40,456 nucleotides of DNA from assembly GCA_040752855.1 (NCBI GenBank), contig JBFMHP010000013.1, forward strand, positions 1 through 40,456, written 5' to 3'. Positions 8,401 through 16,289 of the stretch are shown here, in pieces. The stretch comes from JBFMHP01 sp040752855. Its GTDB lineage: Bacteria > Pseudomonadota > Gammaproteobacteria > RBG-16-57-12. Position 1 is the stretch's first letter; every line of letters begins with the position of its first letter. The translations under genes were made by a program, and so were the position numbers. Below the pieces are notes generated by a model. The model was given only the letters and a program-made list of their open reading frames with translations, did not search any database and was not told the DNA's origin.

Positions 8401-8973
8401 TTAATCGAGACTGTTAGTTTTGCCGCGATTGCCGGTGGCCGGTTTCAGCCGGTCGACGTGCTCGATCGCTTCCTTGAGTTCGTGGCGCGCGGCCTTGAGC
8501 GAGAACAAGCTGCCGGTCGCCTGATATTCCCGCAGCAGGATTTGCGCGGCGGCCGGGTGCACGATGCTGTCCATGTAGTTGATCGATATGTCGCCGAAGT
8601 GATCCAGCTCAACGATGTCGATGCCGTGCTCTTTAGGCAGATCGCCCCGATACCATTGTTCACTGATCTCGGATTTGGAAAGCCGGGTCATCGTCGCGGA
8701 CTCCGCGAGAACCAGTTCCAGCAATGTTCGGTGTGCGGCGGGGTGGCCCAAAAAACTGCGGCAGCCCTCGACGCCGAGGGCGAGCATTGCATCGAGCGTG
8801 GCGTGCAGCCGCTGATGGTCGACGGGCCGGTTCTTTATCAGCGCGCTGATGTCGCCCAGCCCGCTGCGGGCAAGGGTGGTGTACCGCTCGTGGTCAAAGG
8901 CCTGCGCGGCCCCGGCGACGAGCGATGCTCCGAGCAGCAGCAGACAGGCTGGCATTGTGAGGTAGTGTGGCAT
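8401..8973 (-). CDS. Hypothetical exported protein
   Basis: A 190-residue protein I do not recognise. Residues 1-25 form a signal peptide (hydrophobic LLLLGASLVAGAA, ending AQA-FD). The mature part is mainly helical and charged, with one cysteine (in GVEGCRSF) and several histidines, and no known catalytic motif. It is the first gene of a minus-strand set with the GGDEF-EAL enzyme and cytochrome c4, so a periplasmic role in that sensory unit is possible. ATG 8973 was taken as the start; ATG 8955 is an alternative giving a shorter signal peptide. Neither has a strong ribosome binding site. Confidence 0.7.
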   Translation of the reverse strand: MPHYLTMPACLLLLGASLVAGAAQAFDHERYTTLARSGLGDISALIKNRPVDHQRLHATLDAMLALGVEGCRSFLGHPAAHRTLLELVLAESATMTRLSKSEISEQWYRGDLPKEHGIDIVELDHFGDISINYMDSIVHPAAAQILLREYQATGSLFSLKAARHELKEAIEHVDRLKPATGNRGKTNSLD

Positions 8974-9101
8974 CGATGCAAAGTTGCTTATTGAATCATG
9001 GTGATAGCTATAACGGGCGCCGGGAGGAAATATTGAGCGCCTGCCAGGCGGTTCGGGGCTGTGATACCATGCGCGGGAATTTTTCTCGACGAGGATGCCC
9101 T

Positions 9102-9410
9102 ATGAGCTTTAAGAACGCTGAAATCATCAAGAAGGCCAATATTTATCACCAAGGGAAGGTCACCAGCCGCAGCATCGTGACCGCGCAAGGCGAAAAGAAG
9201 ACCCTGGGCGTGATGCTGCCGGGCAGCTATAACTTCAAGACCGGGGCCCCCGAGATCATGGAGCTGCTGCAAGGCCGCTGCCGCGTGAAGCTGGCCGGCC
9301 AGTCGGCCTGGAAGGACTACCAGGGCGGCGAGCGCTTCGATGTGCCCGGCAACTCCAGCTTCGACATCGAAGTGACCGAATTGGTCGATTACATCTGTCA
9401 TTTCGTCTGA
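9102..9410 (+). CDS. ppnP: Pyrimidine/purine nucleoside phosphorylase PpnP
   Basis: A 102-residue protein of the PpnP (YaiE, formerly DUF1255) family, a small cupin-like barrel that splits nucleosides with phosphate into base and ribose-1-phosphate. Family features are visible along its whole length: SIVTAQGEKKTLGVMLPG, the IMELLQG strand, and the C-terminal NSSFDIEV...YICHF block. ATG 9102 has GAGG about 9 bases upstream; a longer reading from 8967 would add a non-family extension. The gene stands alone, with a hairpin just after its stop. Confidence 0.93.
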   Translation: MSFKNAEIIKKANIYHQGKVTSRSIVTAQGEKKTLGVMLPGSYNFKTGAPEIMELLQGRCRVKLAGQSAWKDYQGGERFDVPGNSSFDIEVTELVDYICHFV

Positions 9411-9420
9411 ACCCACCGTG

Positions 9421-9450
9421 GATGGGCTCCGGGGGATGCCGGAGTCCATC
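9421..9450. terminator. Hairpin between convergent ppnP and gcvR-like genes
   Basis: GATGGGCTCCGG (9421-9432) and CCGGAGTCCATC (9439-9450) form a 12-bp stem with one G-U wobble and a 6-base loop. There is no T-tract, so it is a weak or bidirectional terminator candidate, or an mRNA-stabilising stem, rather than a classical intrinsic terminator. Confidence 0.5.
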
Positions 9451-9502
9451 GGCAATCAGGGGGGTGAGGATCGTTCTCAAGGCCGCCGGGGAGGCCGGCC
9501 GC

Positions 9503-10030
9503 TCAGACTGCGGCCTCCAGCGAGCCGTCCAGCCCGAGTTCATCGCAAAATTCCACGAAAGACTCGCGCAGCTTGTTGATCGACTCCCGCGCGGGGACGC
9601 TGATGGTCATCTCCAACGCGAACATCGGCGCGCCGGTGTGCGCGGCGGGGTAGGTGGTGGTGTCGAGCTCTTCGATGTTGATGGCGCGGGAGGAGAAAAA
9701 ATCCGCCACTTTGTGCACGATGCCGGGGTGATCCATGGCGATGACCTGCACGTGATAGGGCAGCGCGGCGCCTGTGGGTGCGCGCCGCTGGGTTTGCTTG
9801 GTCATGAGGGTCAAACGCAAGTCGTCGCCGATGGCCGGCAGTTTCCGTTGCAACGCGTCGATCTGTTCTTGCGTGCCATTGACCAGCAGCAGGATGGCAA
9901 ATTCCCCGCCCAACACCGACATGCGGCTTTCCGTGATATTGCCGCCGTGCTCCAGTATCGCCTTGGAGAGCTGATTGACGATGCCGGGCCGGTCCTCGCC
10001 CAAGGCGGTAAGTACCAGATATTGATTCAT
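9503..10030 (-). CDS. gcvR: ACT-domain protein, GcvR-like (glycine cleavage system repressor family)
   Basis: A 175-residue cytoplasmic protein made of two ACT domains: residues about 4-75 (LVLTALGEDRPGIVNQLS) and about 93-170 (VQVIAMDHPGIVHKVADFF). These are the ligand-binding folds of GcvR, which in E. coli binds GcvA and represses the gcvTHP operon when glycine is scarce. The start was set at ATG 10030, which begins the first ACT domain; a reading from 10471 would run through the divergent msrB gene. No gcv genes are in the window, so the regulatory target is inferred from the family only. Confidence 0.82.
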   Translation of the reverse strand: MNQYLVLTALGEDRPGIVNQLSKAILEHGGNITESRMSVLGGEFAILLLVNGTQEQIDALQRKLPAIGDDLRLTLMTKQTQRRAPTGAALPYHVQVIAMDHPGIVHKVADFFSSRAINIEELDTTTYPAAHTGAPMFALEMTISVPARESINKLRESFVEFCDELGLDGSLEAAV

Positions 10031-10107
10031 GGAGGTATCCTGTCGGGCTGCTAAGATTGTTCGAATGTACGTGATCCGCGCGGCCTTGCCAAGGGTGTAA
10101 CATTTTG

Positions 10108-10143
10108 CCCGCTTCGGTGTCTCTACACACGAAGGCACGCGGG
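10108..10143 (+). other. Hairpin in the msrB leader
   Basis: CCCGC (10108-10112) pairs with GCGGG (10139-10143), and an inner CTTCG...CGAAG stem with TGT/ACA forms a second helix around a CTCT loop. It ends 29 bases before the msrB start codon, in the gcvR-msrB divergent region. Function unknown; it could be a leader structure or part of a repeat. Confidence 0.4.
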
Positions 10144-10172
10144 ATTTCGAAAGCAGTTCCGGAGGCGCAACG

Positions 10173-10670
10173 ATGAAGCGACGCAATTTTCTGACAGTCA
10201 TGGCGGGGGCGCTGCTGCTCCCCTCCATCCATACTTTGGCACGAGCGGAAACAGGAGCATGGCAACCGATGGGCAAGATCGAGAAGATCCATAAGACCGA
10301 GGCGCAATGGCGCGAGGTGCTCACCCCCGAGCAGTATCGCGTGCTGCGCGAGGAGGGCACCGAGCGGCCCTTCACCAGTCCGCTGAATGATGAGAAGCGC
10401 GCGGGCACCTTTGTGTGCGCCGGCTGCGAGTTGCCGCTGTTTACCTCCGCGATGAAATACGACAGCGGCACCGGCTGGCCGAGTTTCTTTACCTACCTCG
10501 AGGGCGCGCTGGAAACCAAGCGCGACTTCAAATTGGTCTGGCCGCGCACCGAATATCACTGCGCCCGCTGCGGCGGCCACCAAGGGCATGTGTTCAATGA
10601 CGGCCCGCCGCCGACCGGCAAGCGCTATTGCAACAACGGCGTGGCGCTGAAGTTCGTGCCGGAACACTAA
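10173..10670 (+). CDS. msrB: Peptide-methionine (R)-S-oxide reductase MsrB, Tat-exported
   Basis: MsrB reduces the R-epimer of methionine sulfoxide in oxidised proteins. This 165-residue copy has an N-terminal twin-arginine signal (MKRRNFLTVMAG, then a hydrophobic stretch to about residue 25), so it should be folded in the cytoplasm and exported to the periplasm. The mature part is a complete MsrB domain: zinc cysteines CAGC (82, 85) and CARC (130, 133), GTGWPSF (98-104), GHVF, and the catalytic cysteine in RYCNNG (Cys153). ATG 10173 has GGAGG at about 10159-10163. Most MsrB proteins are cytoplasmic, so the signal is the notable point. It is divergent from the GcvR-like gene. Confidence 0.93.
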   Translation: MKRRNFLTVMAGALLLPSIHTLARAETGAWQPMGKIEKIHKTEAQWREVLTPEQYRVLREEGTERPFTSPLNDEKRAGTFVCAGCELPLFTSAMKYDSGTGWPSFFTYLEGALETKRDFKLVWPRTEYHCARCGGHQGHVFNDGPPPTGKRYCNNGVALKFVPEH

Positions 10671-10692
10671 GGAAGCTCTATATAGATGTTCC

Positions 10693-11670
10693 CTAACCGA
10701 GGATGTCCAGCGGCTTGCCGTGGTTGCCGAAGATTGCCTCGAGCTTGAAATTGAGCGAGGGGGTCAGATCGAAGTCGGCCGCCTTGGGATAGTGGAGCCG
10801 GGGGCCAATTTCGAAGAATAGCCAGTCGCGCCAGGTGCGCACACGGTAACGCATATCGAAGACATAGTCGGTGACGTGCGTGCTCGGTTCGTCGATGCCG
10901 ATGGCGGCGAGGCGGTAGGCGATGGCGCGGTCCTGGGAATGACGGTAGAACAGGTTGAGGTCCTGGCTGAGATGGAGGATGTCATCGTCGCGGTGCCAGG
11001 TGGCCTGGCTGGAGGCGCGAAACAGCATGTCCTCATCGAGCGGACGTTCGAAATCGACGCGGGTGGTTTGGCCGAATCCTACGCTGTCGTACCAGAACAC
11101 GGTTTCGGTCAGGCGTATCTGCCATTGTTCCAAAGGAATCGTGCCCCAGGCGCGCAGGCGCACGAAGGGATCGATCGGGGTGTGCAATTTGATGCCACTC
11201 GACAGGTTGACGCGCCAGCGGCGGGTTTCCCGCAGGAGGGCTTGAATCGCGGCGGTCTGTTCCGTGCTTTTCACCGCATCGAGCGGGCTGGGCTCGCCGC
11301 GCAGTCCCTCGGTAGGCTCCTGCAGGGCTTCCTCCGGCGTGCTTTCCAGGATCAGGCGCAGGCGTTTCTCCGTATGCGGCAATACCAGCTTTACCCGCAC
11401 GCGGGCGACGAAGCTCCACTCATTGCCTTTATTCAGCGTCGGCTCCAGGCTCAGGCGCATCAGGCTGGCATTGGATTCCTCCTCTGCGCGCGTGGTGGCG
11501 AAGAAACTGTCGATGCCGTTGGGGATGGCGAGGAAGGCGTCGGAGAGGCGGCGGTGGGTGTCGTCGAGGTACTGGTCCAGCGGTTTGTCCTGTTGTGCAG
11601 TGGCGATGGCGGGGGCGCACTGCACCGCCACCAGGGCGACCGCGCGCAACCAAGCGTACTTCGATGTCAT
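10693..11670 (-). CDS. Hypothetical exported protein, possible outer-membrane protein
   Basis: A 325-residue protein with a signal peptide (about 1-25, ending IATA-QQ). Most of the mature part alternates charged and aromatic residues in strand-like runs (WRVNLSSGIKLH, WQIRLTETVFWYD, DWLFFEIGPRLHYP, PSLNFKLEAIF), which resembles a beta-barrel or another all-beta envelope protein. It does not end in an aromatic residue, and I do not recognise a family. ATG 11670 was chosen because it gives a clean signal peptide and follows GAGTGGG; ATG 11682 and GTG 11700 are alternatives. It is convergent with msrB. Confidence 0.65.
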   Translation of the reverse strand: MTSKYAWLRAVALVAVQCAPAIATAQQDKPLDQYLDDTHRRLSDAFLAIPNGIDSFFATTRAEEESNASLMRLSLEPTLNKGNEWSFVARVRVKLVLPHTEKRLRLILESTPEEALQEPTEGLRGEPSPLDAVKSTEQTAAIQALLRETRRWRVNLSSGIKLHTPIDPFVRLRAWGTIPLEQWQIRLTETVFWYDSVGFGQTTRVDFERPLDEDMLFRASSQATWHRDDDILHLSQDLNLFYRHSQDRAIAYRLAAIGIDEPSTHVTDYVFDMRYRVRTWRDWLFFEIGPRLHYPKAADFDLTPSLNFKLEAIFGNHGKPLDILG

Positions 11671-11724
11671 CGACCCACTCATTTGTTTTCGATCATACAC
11701 GGCGTCGGAATCCGCGCCAAATCG

Positions 11725-12435
11725 CTAATGGTGATGCGACGCTGACTCGCCTGCCGCAGGAGTGGCGTGCTGATGTTCGCCGTGCAAGGGGCCGCGCAAG
11801 ACGGTGAAAATCGCCAGCGCGATCAGCACCACGGCGGCCAGCTTGAGCAGGGCGCCGCGCAATTGCGGGGTGAGGCGGCGGATCAGGGCGGGCGTGGCGG
11901 TCATCGCCGGCAGGGTGCCCAGGCCGAAGGCGAGCATGATCAGGGCGGCGTCCTCGACGTACTCGGCACTCAGGCTCAGGGCCAGCGCCGCGTAGACCAG
12001 CCCGCAGGGCAGAAAGCCGTTGAGCAGGCCCAGCACGGCCCAGGGCTTGAGGCCATGGTGTTCGGCGGCCTGCCGGGTCCAGCGGCTCAGTCCGCTGGCG
12101 CGGGTGAAGGCGGCGGTCAAACGGGCGACGGGGTCCGGCATCCAGCCGCCGAGATGCAGGGCGAACAGGATCATCACAAGTGCGGCGAAGAGGGCCAATA
12201 TCTGCTGAGCGTTGGGCAGCCAGCCGCTGTGTTGCAGTCCGGCGCCGATCAGCCCGCCCAGCACGCCGAGGACGACATAGCCGCCGATCCGTCCGGCCTG
12301 ATAACTCAGCAGGCCAGGCCACCACAGCGTGGGGCGGCTCAGGCACACCGCGCTGACCAGTCCGCCGCACATGCCGATGCAGTGCAGGCTGCCGAGCAGG
12401 CCGATCGTGAAACTGGTCAGCAGCAGTTCGCTCAT
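11725..12435 (-). CDS. Sulfite exporter TauE/SafE family (COG2836-like) membrane protein with His-rich tail
   Basis: A 236-residue inner-membrane protein with about six hydrophobic helices. The two halves carry the cysteine motifs GMCGG (about residue 21-25) and LPCGLVY, which are related to the DsbD/CcdA membrane domain. Members of this family are linked to copper handling and cbb3 oxidase assembly in some bacteria and annotated as sulfite exporters in others, so the substrate cannot be told from sequence. The C-terminus has histidines in HGEHQH and ends in HHH, suggesting metal binding. The start overlaps the stop of the upstream gene by four bases (ATGA), so the two are coupled. Confidence 0.82.
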   Translation of the reverse strand: MSELLLTSFTIGLLGSLHCIGMCGGLVSAVCLSRPTLWWPGLLSYQAGRIGGYVVLGVLGGLIGAGLQHSGWLPNAQQILALFAALVMILFALHLGGWMPDPVARLTAAFTRASGLSRWTRQAAEHHGLKPWAVLGLLNGFLPCGLVYAALALSLSAEYVEDAALIMLAFGLGTLPAMTATPALIRRLTPQLRGALLKLAAVVLIALAIFTVLRGPLHGEHQHATPAAGESASHHH

Positions 12436-13145
12436 GCCGCTGGGCTGGGTGCGGGTGTTTCAGCGGGTGTGGGTGGCGCGAGATCCTCCGCGCGCAAGCC
12501 CAGTTTTTCGAGCACACGGTGGAACTCGCCCGGATTGACGAACTGCAGGAGCGCCTCGCCGCTTTTATCCAGGATCACATCCAGTCCGAATTGGGGATAC
12601 AGGTAGTGCAGCACATCGTCCTGCATATGCAGCTTTACCGGTTTGCCGAATTGCGCCTCGATGTCGGCGGGCTTGATCCGGATGCGCGGGATGGAGGTGA
12701 GCATGTCGATGACCATGGCGTCGACCAGCGGCATATGTTGATCGGCGATCTCCAGCTTGACGCTGCCGGAGGGGAAGGCGATCGGATCGCGCGCCTTGGC
12801 GGCGATGGTCTCCAGCTGTTCCTGGCTGGCGGCCAGGCTCAACACCAGCTTGCTGTTGTCGGGCATGCTGGGGAAGAAGGCCTCGATGTCGGGCGGCTGC
12901 GGTGTTTCCGCCTTGGCCTGGGCGAAGATCGCACGCTGACTGCGGCTGCGCAGGATCGCCTCGGCCTGTTGCAACGTGGTGAGGCCGAGCGTGATGCCTA
13001 ATACCTCCAGGCGGCCGCTTTCGTCGACCTTGAGGTTCCAGACGGCACGCTGCTGCTCGCCGTTCTGGCTGGTGCTGCTCGGCCAGAGTGTGTAGACGAG
13101 TAACAGCGCGAGTATGAGGTATAACAACTTGATACGGGTGCTCAT
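12432..13145 (-). CDS. Hypothetical membrane-anchored protein
   Basis: A 237-residue protein with one N-terminal hydrophobic helix (about 6-22, LLYLILALLLVYTLW) preceded by basic residues, so it is either anchored in the inner membrane or exported. The rest is soluble, with a segment about residues 45-75 (LEVLGITLGLTTLQQAEAIL) that looks like a short repeat or SmpA-like fold. The C-terminal tail is rich in proline and alanine. I do not recognise a family. It is the first gene of a two-gene unit with the TauE/SafE-like protein, which suggests a common role, perhaps in metal or redox handling in the envelope. Confidence 0.72.
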   Translation of the reverse strand: MSTRIKLLYLILALLLVYTLWPSSTSQNGEQQRAVWNLKVDESGRLEVLGITLGLTTLQQAEAILRSRSQRAIFAQAKAETPQPPDIEAFFPSMPDNSKLVLSLAASQEQLETIAAKARDPIAFPSGSVKLEIADQHMPLVDAMVIDMLTSIPRIRIKPADIEAQFGKPVKLHMQDDVLHYLYPQFGLDVILDKSGEALLQFVNPGEFHRVLEKLGLRAEDLAPPTPAETPAPSPAA

Positions 13146-13242
13146 CGGCGGTCTTCGATCGGCGGCTTGCGTAATGTGGGGCGTATTGTACCCTAAACTA
13201 TAGGAGCTTTCGCCCGTTTGAGATCGCCGCCCGAGGTGCCCG

Positions 13243-13635
13243 GTGCATTTTCGCTACCACAAGTACACATTAATCGCGCTGATCGTGATCGAGCTGCTGC
13301 TCGCCTGGTTCAGCGAGGTCGAGTTCGCCTACAACCTGCATCTGGTGATGGGCGCGGTGTATTTCGGCGTATCGTTCTGGTTTGTGTTCGGCGCGCGGCG
13401 CTGGTGGCTGTATCAAGCGGCCGGCGTGGGCTATGTCGCCTATGTGATCCTCAACCGCATCTTGTTCGTGTTCGATATGCCCCTGCCGCGCGGCAGCTAT
13501 CACCTGATCCTGGCCGCGCTTTGGGGGCTGGTGCTGGCGGTGCATGTATTCGTCGAACGCGAGATCGGGCCGCCGACGGCCAAGCCGTTCGATCAGAAGG
13601 GCAGGTATTATCCGCCGGATGCGGATGAGGATTGA
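13243..13635 (+). CDS. Small hypothetical inner-membrane protein
   Basis: A 130-residue protein with three or four predicted membrane helices (about 9-24, 32-50, 56-75 and 84-104) and a polar C-terminal tail rich in lysine, proline and aspartate. No motif identifies a family. The start is GTG 13243, with GAGG at 13233-13236. It is divergent from the minus-strand pair at 11725-13145 and convergent with gamma-glutamyltranspeptidase. Confidence 0.7.
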   Translation: MHFRYHKYTLIALIVIELLLAWFSEVEFAYNLHLVMGAVYFGVSFWFVFGARRWWLYQAAGVGYVAYVILNRILFVFDMPLPRGSYHLILAALWGLVLAVHVFVEREIGPPTAKPFDQKGRYYPPDADED

Positions 13636-13661
13636 GCCGTCAACCAATCACGGGATGAAGC

Positions 13662-15371
13662 TCAGCGCGGAGCGATGACCTTGATCTGCGCGTGTCCAAT
13701 GCCGCGCGGATCGCTGGCTGCCTGCACTACGCCCTGCTGTTTGTCCCACAGTATTGCCTGCATGTTCCCGTAGCTGTTGTCGAGCGCCTGGAGTTGATGG
13801 CCTTTGGCGCGCAATGCCTCGATCTGCGCGGAGGTGAGCGCCTCCGGTTCGTACTGGATTACGTCCGGCAGATATTGGTGGTGGAAACGGGGCAGGGTTA
13901 CCCACTGCTCGGGGGTGCCGCCTGCGGCGTAGTCCAGCGTGCCCAGCAGCACCATGGTGATGATGCGGCTCCCGCCGGGTGTGCCAAGCAGGGCGATGCC
14001 ACGGTCGCTCTCCAAAAAGGTGGGCGTCATGCTTGACAGCGGGCGCTTACCCGGGGCGATGGCGTTGGCCTCGGCGCCGACCAGGCCATAGACATTCGGC
14101 ACGCCCGGTTTGGCGGAAAAATCGTCCATCTCGTCATTGAGCAGCACCCCGGTGCCGGGCGGCACGAAGCCCGAGCCGAAGGGATAGTTGATACTCATTG
14201 TGGCGGCGACGCGATTGCCCTCCTGGTCGAGGATGGAGAAGTGGGTGGTGTGGTTGCCGCCGACCTCCGCGACCTGACCGGGCAGGCTTTCGCTCGGCGT
14301 GGCGCGCTGCGGGTGGATGCCGGCGCGCAGCCCGGCGGCGTAGAGGGGAGCGGTGAGCTGCGCGAGCGGTACCTCCACGAAGGCGGGATCACCGAGATAC
14401 TCCGCGCGGTCGCGGTAGGCGCGACGCATCGCCTCGACGATGAGATGGGTGCGCTGCGTTGCCTCGAGTTGTTGGAGCGGATAGCCGGCGAGGATGTTCA
14501 GTATGGTCGTCAGCGCGATCCCGCCGGAGGAGGGTGGGGCGGCGGAGACGACGCGCATGCCGTGGTATTGCCCGATGATCGGTGCCCGTTCGATGACGCG
14601 GTAATCGCGCAGATCCTGTTCGGTCCAGATCCCGCCGGCGGCGCGGCTGCCCGCGACCAGTTGGTGGGCAATCTCGCCCTGATAGAATCCGGCGGCGCCC
14701 TGCAGGGCGATCGCGCGCAAGGTCTTGGCAAGATCGGGCTGGCGAACGACGAAGCTCGGCGTGGGCACGTGATGGTCTTCAAGGAAGATAGCCGTGGCCG
14801 CAGGCGAGGCCTGCAAGGCCTTCAAGCGGAACTCGGCCATGCGCCGATAGGGTTCATCCACGGTGAAGCCCTGTTCGGCTAGGCGGATCGCCGGGGCGAG
14901 TGCGGTCGCCAGCGGCAGGCGGCCGTAGCGTTCAGCCAGATGCGCCAGGGCCGCCGGGGTCCCGGGGATGCCGGCCGACAGGGGCCCGTCGATCGAGGCA
15001 TCGGGGATGACGTTGCCCGCCGCATCCAGGTACATATCGCGGTGTGCCGCCGCGGGCGCCGTCTCGCGCCCATCGAGCATGACCTGATGACCGTCGGCGG
15101 CGCGATGCAGCAACCAGAATCCCCCGCCGCCCAGCCCGGAGCCGGTGGGCTCGACCACCGCCAGGGCCGCGGTCACCGCCACCGCCGCATCGAAGGCATT
15201 GCCGCCGGCCTCGAGGACCTCTATGCCTGCGGCGGTTGCCAGGGGATGGGCGCTGGCCACCGCGGCGGCGGGCGGTTTGGCGAGGGTGGTTGTGGTCGGC
15301 GGCGTACCGGCACAGCCGGCGGTCAGCAGTAGAACGGTGATCAGGAGCAGATGCAGGAATGGTGCGGGCAT
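13662..15371 (-). CDS. ggt: Gamma-glutamyltranspeptidase (lipoprotein form)
   Basis: GGT cleaves or transfers the gamma-glutamyl group of glutathione and related peptides in the periplasm. The 569-residue precursor is the usual length. It starts with a lipoprotein signal peptide, lipobox LTAGC (Cys20), so it is probably anchored to a membrane. The self-cleavage and nucleophile site is Thr375 in GGNHTTHFS, giving a large subunit of about 355 residues and a small one of about 195. Other family blocks are NAFDAAVAV, GSGLGGGGFW and VLLNDEMDDFS. No partner genes adjoin it; ferredoxin lies 142 bases upstream behind a terminator. Confidence 0.95.
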   Translation of the reverse strand: MPAPFLHLLLITVLLLTAGCAGTPPTTTTLAKPPAAAVASAHPLATAAGIEVLEAGGNAFDAAVAVTAALAVVEPTGSGLGGGGFWLLHRAADGHQVMLDGRETAPAAAHRDMYLDAAGNVIPDASIDGPLSAGIPGTPAALAHLAERYGRLPLATALAPAIRLAEQGFTVDEPYRRMAEFRLKALQASPAATAIFLEDHHVPTPSFVVRQPDLAKTLRAIALQGAAGFYQGEIAHQLVAGSRAAGGIWTEQDLRDYRVIERAPIIGQYHGMRVVSAAPPSSGGIALTTILNILAGYPLQQLEATQRTHLIVEAMRRAYRDRAEYLGDPAFVEVPLAQLTAPLYAAGLRAGIHPQRATPSESLPGQVAEVGGNHTTHFSILDQEGNRVAATMSINYPFGSGFVPPGTGVLLNDEMDDFSAKPGVPNVYGLVGAEANAIAPGKRPLSSMTPTFLESDRGIALLGTPGGSRIITMVLLGTLDYAAGGTPEQWVTLPRFHHQYLPDVIQYEPEALTSAQIEALRAKGHQLQALDNSYGNMQAILWDKQQGVVQAASDPRGIGHAQIKVIAPR

Positions 15372-15466
15372 GATGATCTCCTAATGTTTTAACCCAGATT
15401 CATCGCATTGTTCGTTCGCAGTAGAGGGCGCTAACGGAAAATCTGGATTTATTCGAGCATAAAACA

Positions 15467-15490
15467 AAAAGACCCCGTGCGGGGTCTTTT
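15467..15490 (-). terminator. Intrinsic terminator after the ferredoxin gene
   Basis: AAAAGACCCC (15467-15476) and GGGGTCTTTT (15481-15490) form a perfect 10-bp stem with loop GTGC. On the minus strand the hairpin starts 23 bases after the ferredoxin stop and ends in a T-run. It is symmetric and could work on both strands. Confidence 0.9.
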
Positions 15491-15513
15491 GCGCGTGCCG
15501 GGTCTGCGGATGA

Positions 15514-15765
15514 TCAGCCCTGGCCGGTGAGCTTCTTGTACTTGACCATCAGCTCTTCCTTGGTTTCGACGTGCTTGGGGTCCTTGGGGATGCAATCGAC
15601 CGGGCAGACATCCACGCATTGCGGGGTGTCGTAGTGGCCGACACACTCGGTGCACTTGTTGGGGTCGATCTCGTAGATCTCTTCGCCCTGGGAGATGGCG
15701 CCGTTGGGGCACTCGGGTTCGCAGACATCGCAGTTGATGCATTCATCGGTGATCATTAAGGCCAT
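15514..15765 (-). CDS. 2[4Fe-4S] ferredoxin, Allochromatium vinosum / YfhL type
   Basis: An 83-residue electron carrier. The cluster I ligands are C9, C12, C15 (CxxCxxC) with C54 closing. The cluster II ligands are C38, C41 and C50, the last two separated by eight residues instead of the usual two, plus C19. C58 is an extra cysteine. The long loop and the lysine-rich C-terminal helix are hallmarks of the Alvin ferredoxin group, which has very low and unequal redox potentials. From memory the sequence is very close to that of A. vinosum. ATG 15765 follows TAGGAC; a longer reading from 15795 adds residues the family lacks. It lies just downstream of coaD. Confidence 0.95.
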   Translation of the reverse strand: MALMITDECINCDVCEPECPNGAISQGEEIYEIDPNKCTECVGHYDTPQCVDVCPVDCIPKDPKHVETKEELMVKYKKLTGQG

Positions 15766-15812
15766 GGTGTTCGTCCTACCGTACTTCGACAACAAATATT
15801 CGGGCAGTGATT

Positions 15813-16289
15813 TTAGCGCATTCGTTCGAGAAGTGCAGCCTTGACGAGGGGATGGACGAAATTGCCCACGTCCCCGCTCAGGGCGGCGATTTCCCGTACC
15901 AGGCTCGAGGAGATATAGCTGTATTGTTCCGAGGGGGTGAGGAAGACGGTTTCGATCTCGGGGGCGAGCTTGCGGTTCATGCCGGCGAGCTGGAATTCGT
16001 AATCGAAGTCCGAGACCGCGCGCAGGCCGCGCAACAGCACCTGGGCGCGATGCTTGCGGGCGAAATCCACCAGCAGGATGTCGAAGGGGCAGATCTCGAT
16101 GTTGGGGATGCCCTTGAGGATCTCGCGGGCCATCGCGGTGCGCTCCTCCAGCGAAAAGGCAGGGGCCTTTTTCGGGTTATGCGCGATGGCAACGATGACC
16201 TTGTCGAACAACCGCGCGGCGCGCTCCACCAGGTCCTGATGGCCGTTGGTGATGGGATCGAAGGTGCCGGGGTAGACCGCAATCGTCAT
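15813..16289 (-). CDS. coaD: Phosphopantetheine adenylyltransferase CoaD
   Basis: CoaD joins AMP from ATP to 4'-phosphopantetheine, the penultimate step of coenzyme A synthesis, in the cytoplasm. The 158-residue product is full length. It has the nucleotidyltransferase motif GTFDPITNGH at the N-terminus and the second motif YSYISSSLVRE near residue 125, with RGLRAVSDFDYE between. The start overlaps the stop of rsmD by four bases (ATGA), so the pair is coupled, as in many proteobacteria. Confidence 0.97.
   Translation of the reverse strand: MTIAVYPGTFDPITNGHQDLVERAARLFDKVIVAIAHNPKKAPAFSLEERTAMAREILKGIPNIEICPFDILLVDFARKHRAQVLLRGLRAVSDFDYEFQLAGMNRKLAPEIETVFLTPSEQYSYISSSLVREIAALSGDVGNFVHPLVKAALLERMR

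Noticed and set aside
13146..13242. Divergent promoters (GTACAATA-like box) between the hypothetical genes
   Set aside because: A TACAAT box can be read on the minus strand, but no -35 at proper spacing was found on either strand.
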